Below, piece by piece: positions 9,429 through 17,032 of a DNA stretch of 64,000 bases. The notes below the pieces were generated by a model. That model made no database searches. It was given only the letters and a program-made list of their open reading frames with translations, and was not told the DNA's origin. A program made the position numbers and the translations under genes. Position 1 is the first letter of the stretch; each line of letters opens with the position of its first letter. Source of the stretch: Brachybacterium subflavum (GTDB lineage: Bacteria; Actinomycetota; Actinomycetes; Actinomycetales; Dermabacteraceae); assembly GCF_009299795.1 (NCBI RefSeq), contig NZ_VIGP01000003.1:124001-188000 (forward strand), written 5' to 3'.

Positions 9429-10043
9429 ATGACGCAACTCGTGCTGACCGCGATCGGTGAGGATCGCGAAGGACTGGTCTCCGCCCTGGCCCGCGTGGTC
9501 GAGACGCAGGGAGGCAACTGGCTGGACAGCCAGTTCGCCCGTCTCGCCGGCACCTTCGCCGGCATCGTCCTCGTCGAGATCGACGAGTCCCGCGCCACCG
9601 CCCTCGAAGCGGCAGTCGCGGACCTGCTCGCCGAGGTGGGCTGGAGCATCGAGGTGACCAGGGCCCCCGAGAGTCCGGCCGCTGCGGCCGGCGACGAGGG
9701 GCCGACCGGAGACAGTGCCGCGACGGGCACGGGCGGGGCCGCGGGGCACCGTGCGGCGGCTCCGCTCCGCGTGCACCTGCTGGGGCAGGACCGACCCGGG
9801 ATGGTCCACCAGGTCTCTCGCGCGCTCGCCGAGCAGGGCGTGAGCATCGAGTCCTTCCGCTCCTGGACCCTGGACGCGCCGGAGGGAGGGGGAGTGCTGT
9901 TCGAGGCCGAGGCGCTTGTGCGTCTGCCCCGTTCGGAGGCGGGGGTGGCCGCCGGCGACGTGGTGCGCAGCGTCCTCGAGCCGATCGCGAACGATCTCAT
10001 GGTCGATCTGGACCTCGACGACGCCGCGGTCGCCGGCGCCTGA
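9429..10043 (+). CDS. Double ACT-domain protein (GcvR-like)
   Basis: The 204-residue protein has two ACT domains, at residues 1-80 (LVLTAIGEDREGLVSALARV) and 115-200 (VHLLGQDRPGMVHQVSRAL), separated by a Gly/Ala/Thr-rich linker of about 25 residues. This is the layout of the glycine-cleavage repressor accessory protein GcvR and related amino-acid sensors. No DNA-binding domain is seen, so it would act by binding a partner or an amino acid. A longer in-frame start at 9360 is unlikely, because a TAGGCT hexamer is placed exactly for a leaderless message at 9429. Confidence 0.85.
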   Translation: MTQLVLTAIGEDREGLVSALARVVETQGGNWLDSQFARLAGTFAGIVLVEIDESRATALEAAVADLLAEVGWSIEVTRAPESPAAAAGDEGPTGDSAATGTGGAAGHRAAAPLRVHLLGQDRPGMVHQVSRALAEQGVSIESFRSWTLDAPEGGGVLFEAEALVRLPRSEAGVAAGDVVRSVLEPIANDLMVDLDLDDAAVAGA

Positions 10044-10076
10044 CCGAAACGGCTCGCGCCCGACCCCAGCGAACTC

Positions 10077-10325
10077 TCAGCCGCCCGCGAAGGGCGGCAG
10101 CACGTCCACGCGATCGCCCCCGACGGGGCCGTCGTCCCGTCGGACCACTCCGTCCACGAGGAACGAGCCGGTGGTGAGGACCCGGCGCATGGGGTCCCCG
10201 TAGCGCTCGACCAATTGGGAGCGCAGTGCGCCGAGGGTCGGTTCCCCGCCCAGGTCCCAGGCCTCCTGCTCGGTGCCGGCGGCGTCGGCCGCGGCGGCGA
10301 AGTAGCGGACGCTCAGCGTGGACAT
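10077..10325 (-). CDS. moaD: Molybdopterin synthase small subunit
   Basis: MoaD is the ubiquitin-fold sulfur carrier that, with MoaE, converts cyclic pyranopterin monophosphate to molybdopterin. The 82-residue product starts LSVRYFAAAADAAG, contains the beta-grasp core and ends in Gly-Gly (DVLPPFAGG), the terminus that MoeB adenylates and that then carries the thiocarboxylate. It is divergent from moeB with about 100 bp between, so both partners of the activation step are adjacent. Its moaE partner is at 58.8 kb. Confidence 0.95.
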   Translation of the reverse strand: MSTLSVRYFAAAADAAGTEQEAWDLGGEPTLGALRSQLVERYGDPMRRVLTTGSFLVDGVVRRDDGPVGGDRVDVLPPFAGG

Positions 10326-10331
10326 GCGCCC

Positions 10332-10337
10332 AGTCTA
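10332..10337 (-). promoter_or_regulatory. -10 hexamer TAGACT (complement) of moaD
   Basis: Read on the minus strand, TAGACT ends 6 nt before the moaD ATG at 10325, with GGGCGC between and no Shine-Dalgarno. Confidence 0.6.
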
Positions 10338-10410
10338 GGAGCCGTCGACGGGCGGAGCGGAGGGCAGCTCGGCGGGCGGATCCGCACGGCGCCGCCGGGG
10401 TCCGCGCACC

Positions 10411-10416
10411 TACGAT
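10411..10416 (+). promoter_or_regulatory. -10 hexamer TACGAT of moeB
   Basis: TACGAT ends 6 nt before the moeB ATG at 10423. The spacer is GGAGCA, so a ribosome site role for GGAG cannot be excluded, but it is only 2 bases from the ATG. Confidence 0.5.
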
Positions 10417-10422
10417 GGAGCA

Positions 10423-11667
10423 ATGGACACCGCCGCCGACCCGCGCCCGGAACCCCTGGTCGCGCCCGGTCCCGCGCTCACTGACGAGCAGAGGGAGCGC
10501 GCACGCCGGCAGCTCTCCCTGCCCGGCTTCGACGAGATCGCACAGAGACGCCTCGCCGGCGCGAGGGTGCTCGTGATCGGGGCCGGGGGACTGGGGACCG
10601 CGAGCGTCCCCTACCTCGTGGGGGCGGGAGTCGGCACGATCGGCATCGTCGACGACGACACCGTGGACCTCGTGAACCTGCACCGGCAGGTCGCCCACCG
10701 CACGGCCGACATCGGCCGCCCCAAGACCTCGTCCCTCGCAGACGCTGCGCGGGCTCTCGACCCGTCCGTGACGATCCACGAGCACCGGCTGCGCCTGACA
10801 TCGGCCAATGCGCTCGACGTGCTCTCCGGCTACGACCTCGTCCTCGACGGCAGCGACAACTACCCCACGCGCTACCTCGTGAACGACGCCGCACAGCTGG
10901 TCGGCATACCGCTCGTCTGGGGCGCGATCCTGCAGCACCACGGGCAGGTGTCCGTCGCCTGGCACGAGCACGGCCCCGGGTACCGCGACCTCTTCCCCGC
11001 GCCGCCCGCTCCCGAGGAGGTCGTCAGCTGCAGCACGGGCGGCGTGCTGCCCGGCCTGTGCGGCACCATCGGATCGCTCATGGCGACCGAGGCGCTGAAA
11101 CTGATCTGCGGTATCGGCCGCCCGCTGCTCGGGCGTGTCCTCGTCTACGACGCGCTCAGCGCCCGGACCCGCGAGATCCCCTTCGCGCGCGATCCGCAGG
11201 CGCAGCCGGTCACCGGTCTCGTCGACTACGAGCTGTTCTGCGCCGGGCCCGACGCGCCGCCGTCGATCGGGGCCGACGAGCTCGCCGACCTGCTGCGCGC
11301 TTCTCGTGAGCAGGGGGCCGACGGGGAGGGCCCGCGGATCCTCGACGTCCGCGACCCCGAGGAGGCGGCGCGTCTGCGAATCCCCGGCGCCCGACTGCTG
11401 CCGCTCCCCGAGCTCGAGGCCCTCGCCGAGGATCCGACGCGCGACGATCTGGTGGAGGCGGCCATATCCTCGCAACCAGCGGACGCACCCCGTCCGCTGA
11501 TCGTGCACTGCGAGCGAGACCCGCGCTCCGTACGCGCGGCGCGGCTCCTCGCCGCGCGCGGAGCCGACGAGGTCCGCTACCTCCGCGGCGGCATCCAGGA
11601 GCTGCATCGCCTCGCGCCGGATCTGCTCGAGGGAGACCGCGCACCCGCCGCGGAGGAACGCGGATGA
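10423..11667 (+). CDS. moeB: Molybdopterin-synthase adenylyltransferase with C-terminal rhodanese domain
   Basis: The ThiF/E1-like domain (residues ~25-275) adenylates the MoaD C-terminal glycine: nucleotide loop GAGGLGTA at 53-60, VDDDTVDLVNLHRQV and DGSDNYPTRYLVND. The catalytic-type cysteine is Cys203 in SCSTGGVLPG. I do not see the two CxxC zinc pairs of E. coli MoeB; as in mycobacterial MoeZ-type proteins they seem absent. A rhodanese domain (~285-400) ends in a persulfide loop with Cys363 (VHCERDPRS), so it can both activate and sulfurate MoaD. The stop overlaps the mobA start by 4 bp. Confidence 0.93.
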   Translation: MDTAADPRPEPLVAPGPALTDEQRERARRQLSLPGFDEIAQRRLAGARVLVIGAGGLGTASVPYLVGAGVGTIGIVDDDTVDLVNLHRQVAHRTADIGRPKTSSLADAARALDPSVTIHEHRLRLTSANALDVLSGYDLVLDGSDNYPTRYLVNDAAQLVGIPLVWGAILQHHGQVSVAWHEHGPGYRDLFPAPPAPEEVVSCSTGGVLPGLCGTIGSLMATEALKLICGIGRPLLGRVLVYDALSARTREIPFARDPQAQPVTGLVDYELFCAGPDAPPSIGADELADLLRASREQGADGEGPRILDVRDPEEAARLRIPGARLLPLPELEALAEDPTRDDLVEAAISSQPADAPRPLIVHCERDPRSVRAARLLAARGADEVRYLRGGIQELHRLAPDLLEGDRAPAAEERG

Positions 11668-12362
11668 CCGCGACCACCGCACTGATCGTGCTGGGCGGCG
11701 GAGAAGGCCGACGCCTGGGCGGAGTCTCCAAGCCCGACCTGGTGGTGGGCGGACGGCGCCTGGTCGACCGCGTGCTCGACGCGGGAGCGGGCTGCGCACC
11801 GCGCGTCGTGGTCGCCCCGGAGAGCGTCGCGGTGCCGGACGGAGTGCTGCGCACCCTCGAGGACCCGCCCGCGGGCGGCCCCGTCGCCGGGATCGCCGCG
11901 GGCCTCGCCCGTCTCCGCGAGCTCGAGGACGGGTGCGCAGCGGGCCGCGTGGGCGGCGGCATCGGCGAAGGACGACGGACCACGCGAGGTGCAGGGACCG
12001 ACGTCCTCATCCTCGCCTGCGATCTGCCTGGGGCCGAGGGCTTCATCAGCGCGCTCCGGGCCGCCCGTGACGGACAGCGCGGAAGGACTCCCTCGGCCGC
12101 ATCCCGGCTCGAAGCGGGCTCGGGCAGTGTCCCCGACGGTGTCATCGCCGCCCATTCCGACGGCCGCCGCGAACTGCTCGCGGTCCTCGCGGGGCGCGGC
12201 GCCCTCGAGGCCTCGATCAAGGACGGCGGCGCGCGCGACCGCTCCGTGCGCTCCCTGCTCGCACCTCTGGTCCTCGAGCCGGTGACGGTCCCCGAGGTGT
12301 CCATGGAGGATGTCGACACCTGGGACCAGCACGCAGCCTGGGAGCGCCGCACCTCCTCGTGA
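11664..12362 (+). CDS. mobA: Molybdenum cofactor guanylyltransferase
   Basis: MobA attaches GMP to molybdenum-molybdopterin to give MGD, the form used by DMSO-reductase-family enzymes such as formate dehydrogenase. The 232-residue protein has the nucleotidyltransferase P-loop-like motif LGGGEGRRLGGVSKPDL near its N-terminus, EDPPAGGPVAGIAAGL, and LILACDLPG with the metal-binding aspartate. An inserted Gly/Arg/Thr-rich stretch at ~90-110 is unusual and may be a disordered loop. It is coupled to moeB by an ATGA overlap. The presence of fdhD at 51 kb agrees with an MGD-dependent formate dehydrogenase elsewhere. Confidence 0.9.
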   Translation: MTATTALIVLGGGEGRRLGGVSKPDLVVGGRRLVDRVLDAGAGCAPRVVVAPESVAVPDGVLRTLEDPPAGGPVAGIAAGLARLRELEDGCAAGRVGGGIGEGRRTTRGAGTDVLILACDLPGAEGFISALRAARDGQRGRTPSAASRLEAGSGSVPDGVIAAHSDGRRELLAVLAGRGALEASIKDGGARDRSVRSLLAPLVLEPVTVPEVSMEDVDTWDQHAAWERRTSS

Positions 12363-12408
12363 TCCGACCCGCCCCACGCGGGCACGCCCACGGTCACCTG
12401 GGCTCAAG

Positions 12409-12510
12409 CAGCCACGGCCACGGCCACGCGCACGGTGACGTGGGCTCAAGCGACCACGCGCACGGACCCGTGGGCTCAAGCGACCACGCGCACGGACACG
12501 TGGGCTGATG
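12409..12510. repeat. Tandem repeat, about 30-bp unit, three to four copies
   Basis: TGGGCTCAAG recurs at 12409, 12441 and 12471, with a mutated copy TGGGCTGATG at 12501; the bases between are near-identical (CGACCACGCGCACGGAC type). The last two intervals are exactly 30 bp. It starts about 50 bp after mobA and is non-coding. Confidence 0.85.
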
Positions 12511-12550
12511 CGGTCTCGCGCGGTCTCACGCACGGGCTCGGACCGGTGGA

Positions 12551-12599
12551 TCTTACGTTTGCGTTGGAATCGGGCACGAATTCCAACGCAAACGTAAGA
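12551..12599. repeat. Perfect 20-bp inverted repeat with 9-nt loop
   Basis: Arms 12551-12570 and 12580-12599 pair without a mismatch around CGGGCACGA. The arms are about 60% A+T in a region otherwise near 75% G+C. It lies between the convergent mobA and helicase genes, so a bidirectional terminator is the simplest role, but its length and base composition exceed a usual terminator. Confidence 0.85.
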
Positions 12600-12610
12600 A
12601 CGACCCGGCT

Positions 12611-12702
12611 GGCCGGCCCTGTGCGCGGGCGCGGCCGGCCCTGTACGCGGGCGGCCGGCCCTGTGCGCGGGGGCGGCCGGCCCTGTTCGTGGGTGCGGCC
12701 GG
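12611..12702. repeat. Tandem repeat with GGCCGGCCCT cores, unit 20-22 bp
   Basis: GGCCGGCCCT occurs at 12611, 12633, 12653 and 12675, with a partial GGCCGG at 12697. Spacers are G-rich (GTGCGCGGGCGC type). It ends just before the helicase stop codon at 12725-12727 and is not coding. Confidence 0.85.
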
Positions 12703-12724
12703 ATGGGCGAGCGCGCCGCTCGGC

Positions 12725-15280
12725 TCAGTCCCCGAATGCCCCGAACGCGCCGACGTGGGTGATCTCGAGGACGGGCTCGCCGGCCTCGTCGGTCGCCTCG
12801 AGGTCGAGCTGGGCCTCGATGCCCCAGTCGTGGTTGCCGTCGGGGTCGTCGATGACCTGGCGGATGATCCAGCGCTTGGACTCCTCGCGGATCTGCAGGA
12901 GCTGCGGGGAGCGCGCCGCGCCGTCGATGCCCACGTGGTCGTAGGCGTCGTAGTACTCGTCCATCGCTGCGGCCCAGGCCTTCCGGTCCCAGCCGGAGGC
13001 GCCGTCGAGCTCGCCCAGGCGCTCCTCGCGCTCGAAGGCGAAGTGCTCCACGCGCTGCCACATGGCCGCGCAGACCATCTGGCGCAGCACCTTGGTCTGG
13101 GCGGAGAGCCCCCGCGGGGACGTCGGTCGCACCTCGCTCGCGGCGTCGGCCTCGTCCTCGGGATGCGTGAGGGCCTCCCACTCGTCGAGCAGAGAGGAGT
13201 CGATGCCGCGCACCAGCACCCCCAGCCACTCGATGACGTCCTCGAGCTCGTCGGTGCGCAGATCCTGGGGGATTGTGCGGCTGAGCGCCCGGAAGGCGTC
13301 GGAGAGGTAGCGCAGCACGATGCCCTCGGATCGCTGCAGGCCATATCGCTGCACGAACTCGCTGAAGGTCTGGCCGGTCTCGTACATCTCGCGCACGATC
13401 GACTTCGGCGAGAGATCGCCCTCGCGCACCCACGGGCGGCTCTTCCGGTAGATCTCGAGGGCCGCCTCGAGATCCTCCTCGAGGGGCTTGGGCCAGGTGA
13501 CCTCGTCCAGCAGGGCCATGCGCTCGGTGTACTCCACGCCGTCGGCCTTGAGCTCGGCCAGCAGCTCCCCGCGGGCCGCGTTCTGCTGGGCCAGCAGGAT
13601 CTGCATCGGTTCCTCCAGGATCGCCTCGATGATCGAGACGGTGTCCATCGTGAGGGACTCGGAGTCCTCGTCGAGCGAGTCGATGACGGCGATCGCGAAG
13701 GGCGCGAGCGGCTGGGTCATCGTGAAGTCCAGCTGCAGGTCCTCGACCAGCGCGATGCGCCGTCCCAGGTGGTCGTCCTTCTCGAGCGTCTCGATGATCT
13801 CCGCCTCGCGCAGGCCGCGGAAGATGTCGGCCGCCTGCTTGACCAGGCGCAGCTTCTGGTTGCGCGTCTGGTGGGACTCCATGATCAGGTGCCGTGCCGA
13901 GGCGACGGCGCTGCCGGGCCGGGCGATGAGCGCGAGCTCCATCGACGGGGTGATCTGCAGGTGCGGGCGCAGCGTCTCCGGCGGGGACTCGATCAGCTTG
14001 GTCATGTTCTGCTCGGTCCAGTTCACGGCGCCGTCGGGGATGCGGGGCTTGGGCTCCTTCTTGCGCTTCTTCGCGCTGTTGGGCGCCTTGCCGGCCTCCT
14101 CCCGTGCCTTCACCCGTGCCTGCTCCTTGGCGAACTCGACGGCCCATTCGGGTGCCTGCACCACGACATGGCCGACGGTGTCGTACCCGGCGCGGCCGGC
14201 GCGCCCGGCAATCTGGTGGAACTCGCGGGCGTTGAGCAGGCGCATGCGCTTGCCGTCGAACTTCGCGAGGCCCGTGAGCAGCACGGTGCGGATCGGCACG
14301 TTGATGCCCACGCCCAGGGTGTCGGTGCCGCAGATGATCTTCAGCAGGCCGGACTGGGCGAGGCGCTCGACGAGCCGCCGGTACTTCGGGAGCATGCCGG
14401 CGTGGTGGACGCCGATGCCCTGGCGCACGAGCTTCGAGAGGGTCTGCCCGAATCCCTTGGAGAAGCGGAAGTCGCCGATGAGCTCGCGGATCCGGTCCTT
14501 CTCCTCGGTGGTGAGGATCTTGGTGCCCATGAGCGCGGTCGCTTGGTCCAGGGCGTCCTTCTGGGTGAAGTTCACGATGTACACCGGGGCGTCGCGGTCA
14601 TCGAGGACGGTCTGGATCGTCTCCGGCAGCGGATCGAGCGACCAGCGGAAGTCCAGCGGCACGGGCCGCGGGGCGTCGTCGACGACGGTGACCTCGCGGG
14701 CAGTGCGCGCCTCGAGGTCCTCGACGAAGAGGGCGACGTCCCCGAGGGTCGCGCTCATCAGCACGAACTGGCACGCGGGCAGCTCGATGAGCGGCACCTG
14801 CCAGGCCCAGCCGCGCTGGGAGTCCCCGTAGTAGTGGAACTCGTCCATGACGGCCACGCGCACATCGGACGTCGGCCCATCGCGCAGCGCATGGTTCGCG
14901 AGGATCTCGGCGGTGCACACGATGATCGGGGCATCGTGGTTGACCGAGGAATCGCCGGTCATCATGCCCACGTTCTCGGCGCCGAACATCGCGACGAGAT
15001 CGAAGAACTTCTCCGAGACGAGCGCTTTGATGGGCGCCGTGTAATACGCCTTCTCGCCGCGGGCCATCGCCGCGAAGATCGCCGCATACGCGATGGTCGT
15101 CTTGCCCGATCCCGTGGGCGTCGCCGCGATCACGTGATCTCCGGCGGCGATCGCCAGCAGCGCCTCCTCCTGGTGCGGGTACAGAGAGCGGCCCGAGGCC
15201 TCCTGGGAGGCGATGAAGCCGTCGACGACCTGATCCTGATCGGCGGGCACAGGGGGGAGGAAGGGGGTCAGCGAGGGCAT
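12725..15280 (-). CDS. DEAD/DEAH-box RNA helicase with DUF3516 domain
   Basis: The 851-residue protein is a superfamily 2 helicase: Walker A ATPTGSGKTT at about 53-62, motif II DEFH at 146-149, SATL as motif III and the helicase C domain with QIAGRAGRAGYDT. This is the Ski2-like type and the C-terminal ~450 residues match the actinobacterial DUF3516 region. It probably unwinds structured RNA. The start at 15280 gives a normal N-terminus and has CAGACT 6 nt upstream; the frame continues open upstream for 249 codons but those residues are low complexity and overlap other genes. The C-terminus faces the repeat block downstream of mobA. Confidence 0.92.
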   Translation of the reverse strand: MPSLTPFLPPVPADQDQVVDGFIASQEASGRSLYPHQEEALLAIAAGDHVIAATPTGSGKTTIAYAAIFAAMARGEKAYYTAPIKALVSEKFFDLVAMFGAENVGMMTGDSSVNHDAPIIVCTAEILANHALRDGPTSDVRVAVMDEFHYYGDSQRGWAWQVPLIELPACQFVLMSATLGDVALFVEDLEARTAREVTVVDDAPRPVPLDFRWSLDPLPETIQTVLDDRDAPVYIVNFTQKDALDQATALMGTKILTTEEKDRIRELIGDFRFSKGFGQTLSKLVRQGIGVHHAGMLPKYRRLVERLAQSGLLKIICGTDTLGVGINVPIRTVLLTGLAKFDGKRMRLLNAREFHQIAGRAGRAGYDTVGHVVVQAPEWAVEFAKEQARVKAREEAGKAPNSAKKRKKEPKPRIPDGAVNWTEQNMTKLIESPPETLRPHLQITPSMELALIARPGSAVASARHLIMESHQTRNQKLRLVKQAADIFRGLREAEIIETLEKDDHLGRRIALVEDLQLDFTMTQPLAPFAIAVIDSLDEDSESLTMDTVSIIEAILEEPMQILLAQQNAARGELLAELKADGVEYTERMALLDEVTWPKPLEEDLEAALEIYRKSRPWVREGDLSPKSIVREMYETGQTFSEFVQRYGLQRSEGIVLRYLSDAFRALSRTIPQDLRTDELEDVIEWLGVLVRGIDSSLLDEWEALTHPEDEADAASEVRPTSPRGLSAQTKVLRQMVCAAMWQRVEHFAFEREERLGELDGASGWDRKAWAAAMDEYYDAYDHVGIDGAARSPQLLQIREESKRWIIRQVIDDPDGNHDWGIEAQLDLEATDEAGEPVLEITHVGAFGAFGD

Positions 15281-15286
15281 GGGGAC

Positions 15287-15292
15287 AGTCTG
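15287..15292 (-). promoter_or_regulatory. -10-like hexamer CAGACT (complement) of the helicase
   Basis: On the minus strand CAGACT ends 6 nt before the ATG at 15280, with GTCCCC between. The C in place of T at the first position makes it a weaker match. Confidence 0.45.
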
Positions 15293-15470
15293 CCAGGGGA
15301 GGAGGACGCACCGGTGCCTGGGTGAGGCCCGACGAGAGGAATGCGCTCCCTTCCTCCGCTGCGCTGTGCACGGAGGCGTATCGTCCCCAACCCACCGGCA
15401 TACCGGCCCGCCGGCCATCTGCCCACGGGCGAGCGCACCGGCCGGCCAGGCGACCGACGAGAGGACTCCC

Positions 15471-15707
15471 ATGGCACCGAAGCGATCCGACGACCCCGGC
15501 GCCCGCGAGCGCGAGGAGGGCGCGCCGCCGCCCTCCGAGTACTGGGACGAGGAGCGCAGAGCCGGCGCGATCCCCGCCGAGATCCGGCTCGATCCGCCCC
15601 GTCGGCCGACGATTTCCGAAGATTCTGGGACCGACTGCGACGGCGGTGAGGAATCTCCCGTCGCACCCAGCGAGAATGCCGATACCGGTGCCGGGGAATC
15701 GCATTGA
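15471..15707 (+). CDS. Small acidic hypothetical protein
   Basis: This 78-residue ORF begins MAPKRSDDPG after a GAGAGGA ribosome site 6 bases upstream and ends in an acidic, glycine-rich tail. A central segment (SEYWDEERRAGAIPAEIRLD) is less random than the shadows around it and resembles small actinobacterial proteins of unknown role. There is no membrane segment, signal peptide or cysteine pair. It is divergent from the helicase and 145 bp before the serine protease. A chance ORF cannot be excluded. Confidence 0.45.
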   Translation: MAPKRSDDPGAREREEGAPPPSEYWDEERRAGAIPAEIRLDPPRRPTISEDSGTDCDGGEESPVAPSENADTGAGESH

Positions 15708-15852
15708 GGAAACGGGTTTCGGCACCCGGCGAAGCGTCCCGCCTTGTCCGGATCGGACCGGTTGGCGTGATTTCTGTGTGACGCATCACATGGTCTACCG
15801 TGGCCGCCGCGGCCTTCCCGGGCCCATCCCGATCCCACCGAAAGGACCTCCG

Positions 15853-16887
15853 GTGACCACTTCTCGCACCGCTCCCGAATCCTCCTCGCCGCGCAGCACC
15901 TCACGTCTGCGCCGCTGCGTCCACCTCGCCGGCGGCGGACTCTTCGCCGCCGGGCTCGTGATGGGCAGCGCCTCCTTCGCCGGAGCCGACCCGGGCGACA
16001 ACGACTGGGGCGGCGAGAGCCACGCACCGTCGGTCACCGAGCAGAAGGCCGCCGCGGACTACTGGACCCCGGAGCGCATGGAGAATGCGAAGTCCGCCGA
16101 TTCCCTGGTCTCCGACAAGGACGCACCCAGCGGCGACGTCGCCTCCTCCGAGCCCAGCACTGTCCCCTCGCAGACGGCGGACCCGGCCGTCCAGAAGTCC
16201 GTCAAGAAGCAGGCCGCGACCGACGCGACCGAGACCGCCGCCGCGGGCGGCACCGACCACATCGGCAAGGTGTTCTTCACCCAGGGCGGCACGGACTACG
16301 TGTGCTCCGGCAATGCGGTCTCCTCGGGAAACAAGTCCACCGTCGCGACCGCCGGCCACTGCACCAACGAGGACGGCACCTGGGCCACGAACTGGACCTT
16401 CGTGCCCGGCTACGACCACGGCGACGCCCCCTACGGCAAGTGGACGGCCTCCGACCTCTACTCCACGCAGCAGTGGATCAGCAGCGAGGACATGAACTAC
16501 GACGCCGCCTTCGCGGTCGTCTCGCCCGAGAGCGGCTCGGCGTCGCTCACCGACACCGTCGGCGGGTCGGCCGTCGCGTTCAACGCGGAGCGCGGCCAGC
16601 AGTACACCTCCTACGGCTACCCGGCCGCCGCCCCGTTCGACGGCGAGAGCCTCGAGAACTGCCAGGGCACCGCGTTCGACGACACCCTCGGCGACACCGA
16701 CGACCAGGGCATCGACTGCGACATGACCGGCGGGTCGTCCGGCGGCCCCTGGTTCCTGGGCGGCGACGCCTCGGGCGCCCAGAACTCGGTGAACAGCTTC
16801 GGCTACACCAATCAGGCGAATGTGATGTACGGGCCGTACTTCGGCGACGTCATCCAGTCCACCTACCAGGAGGCCGCGAACTCCTGA
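15853..16887 (+). CDS. Secreted trypsin-like serine protease
   Basis: The 344-residue protein starts at GTG 15853 behind GAAAGGACC. A signal peptide is clear: basic residues to RLRR, a hydrophobic core HLAGGGLFAAGLVMGSASFAG and likely cleavage near residue 45. A propeptide-like acidic/Ser-rich region follows to about residue 120. The chymotrypsin-fold domain has the whole triad: His169 in ATAGHC, Asp217 in NYDAAFAVV and Ser296 in GGSSGGPW. Cysteines near the His and Ser loops could form disulfides. It is probably an exported endopeptidase or glutamyl-endopeptidase-like enzyme. A strong hairpin follows the stop. Confidence 0.92.
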   Translation: MTTSRTAPESSSPRSTSRLRRCVHLAGGGLFAAGLVMGSASFAGADPGDNDWGGESHAPSVTEQKAAADYWTPERMENAKSADSLVSDKDAPSGDVASSEPSTVPSQTADPAVQKSVKKQAATDATETAAAGGTDHIGKVFFTQGGTDYVCSGNAVSSGNKSTVATAGHCTNEDGTWATNWTFVPGYDHGDAPYGKWTASDLYSTQQWISSEDMNYDAAFAVVSPESGSASLTDTVGGSAVAFNAERGQQYTSYGYPAAAPFDGESLENCQGTAFDDTLGDTDDQGIDCDMTGGSSGGPWFLGGDASGAQNSVNSFGYTNQANVMYGPYFGDVIQSTYQEAANS

Positions 16888-16912
16888 TCCAGGTCTTCGC
16901 GCACTTCCGCAC

Positions 16913-16946
16913 GGACGGGTCGGCACCTGCGGGTGCCGGCCCGTCC
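16913..16946 (+). terminator. 15-bp stem hairpin after the serine protease
   Basis: Arms 16913-16927 and 16932-16946 pair with a single G-T wobble around the loop TGCG, 26 bp after the protease stop. It lies between that gene and the convergent gene ending at 17033. Confidence 0.75.
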
Positions 16947-17032
16947 TGTGCACGGCGGCCGGGAGTGCAGCGATGCAGGCGCTCGACGTCCTCGGTGCGC
17001 GGCCCTCGCGCGCCGCTTCCTCGCGGGTGCGG

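Noticed and set aside
12409..12702. Possible CRISPR array
   Set aside because: Repeats are contiguous with no unique spacers of regular length, no cas genes are near, and the unit is degenerate.
12435..12944. ORF spanning the repeat block
   Set aside because: It only translates the tandem repeat and then runs antisense into the helicase; no ribosome site and no conserved domain.
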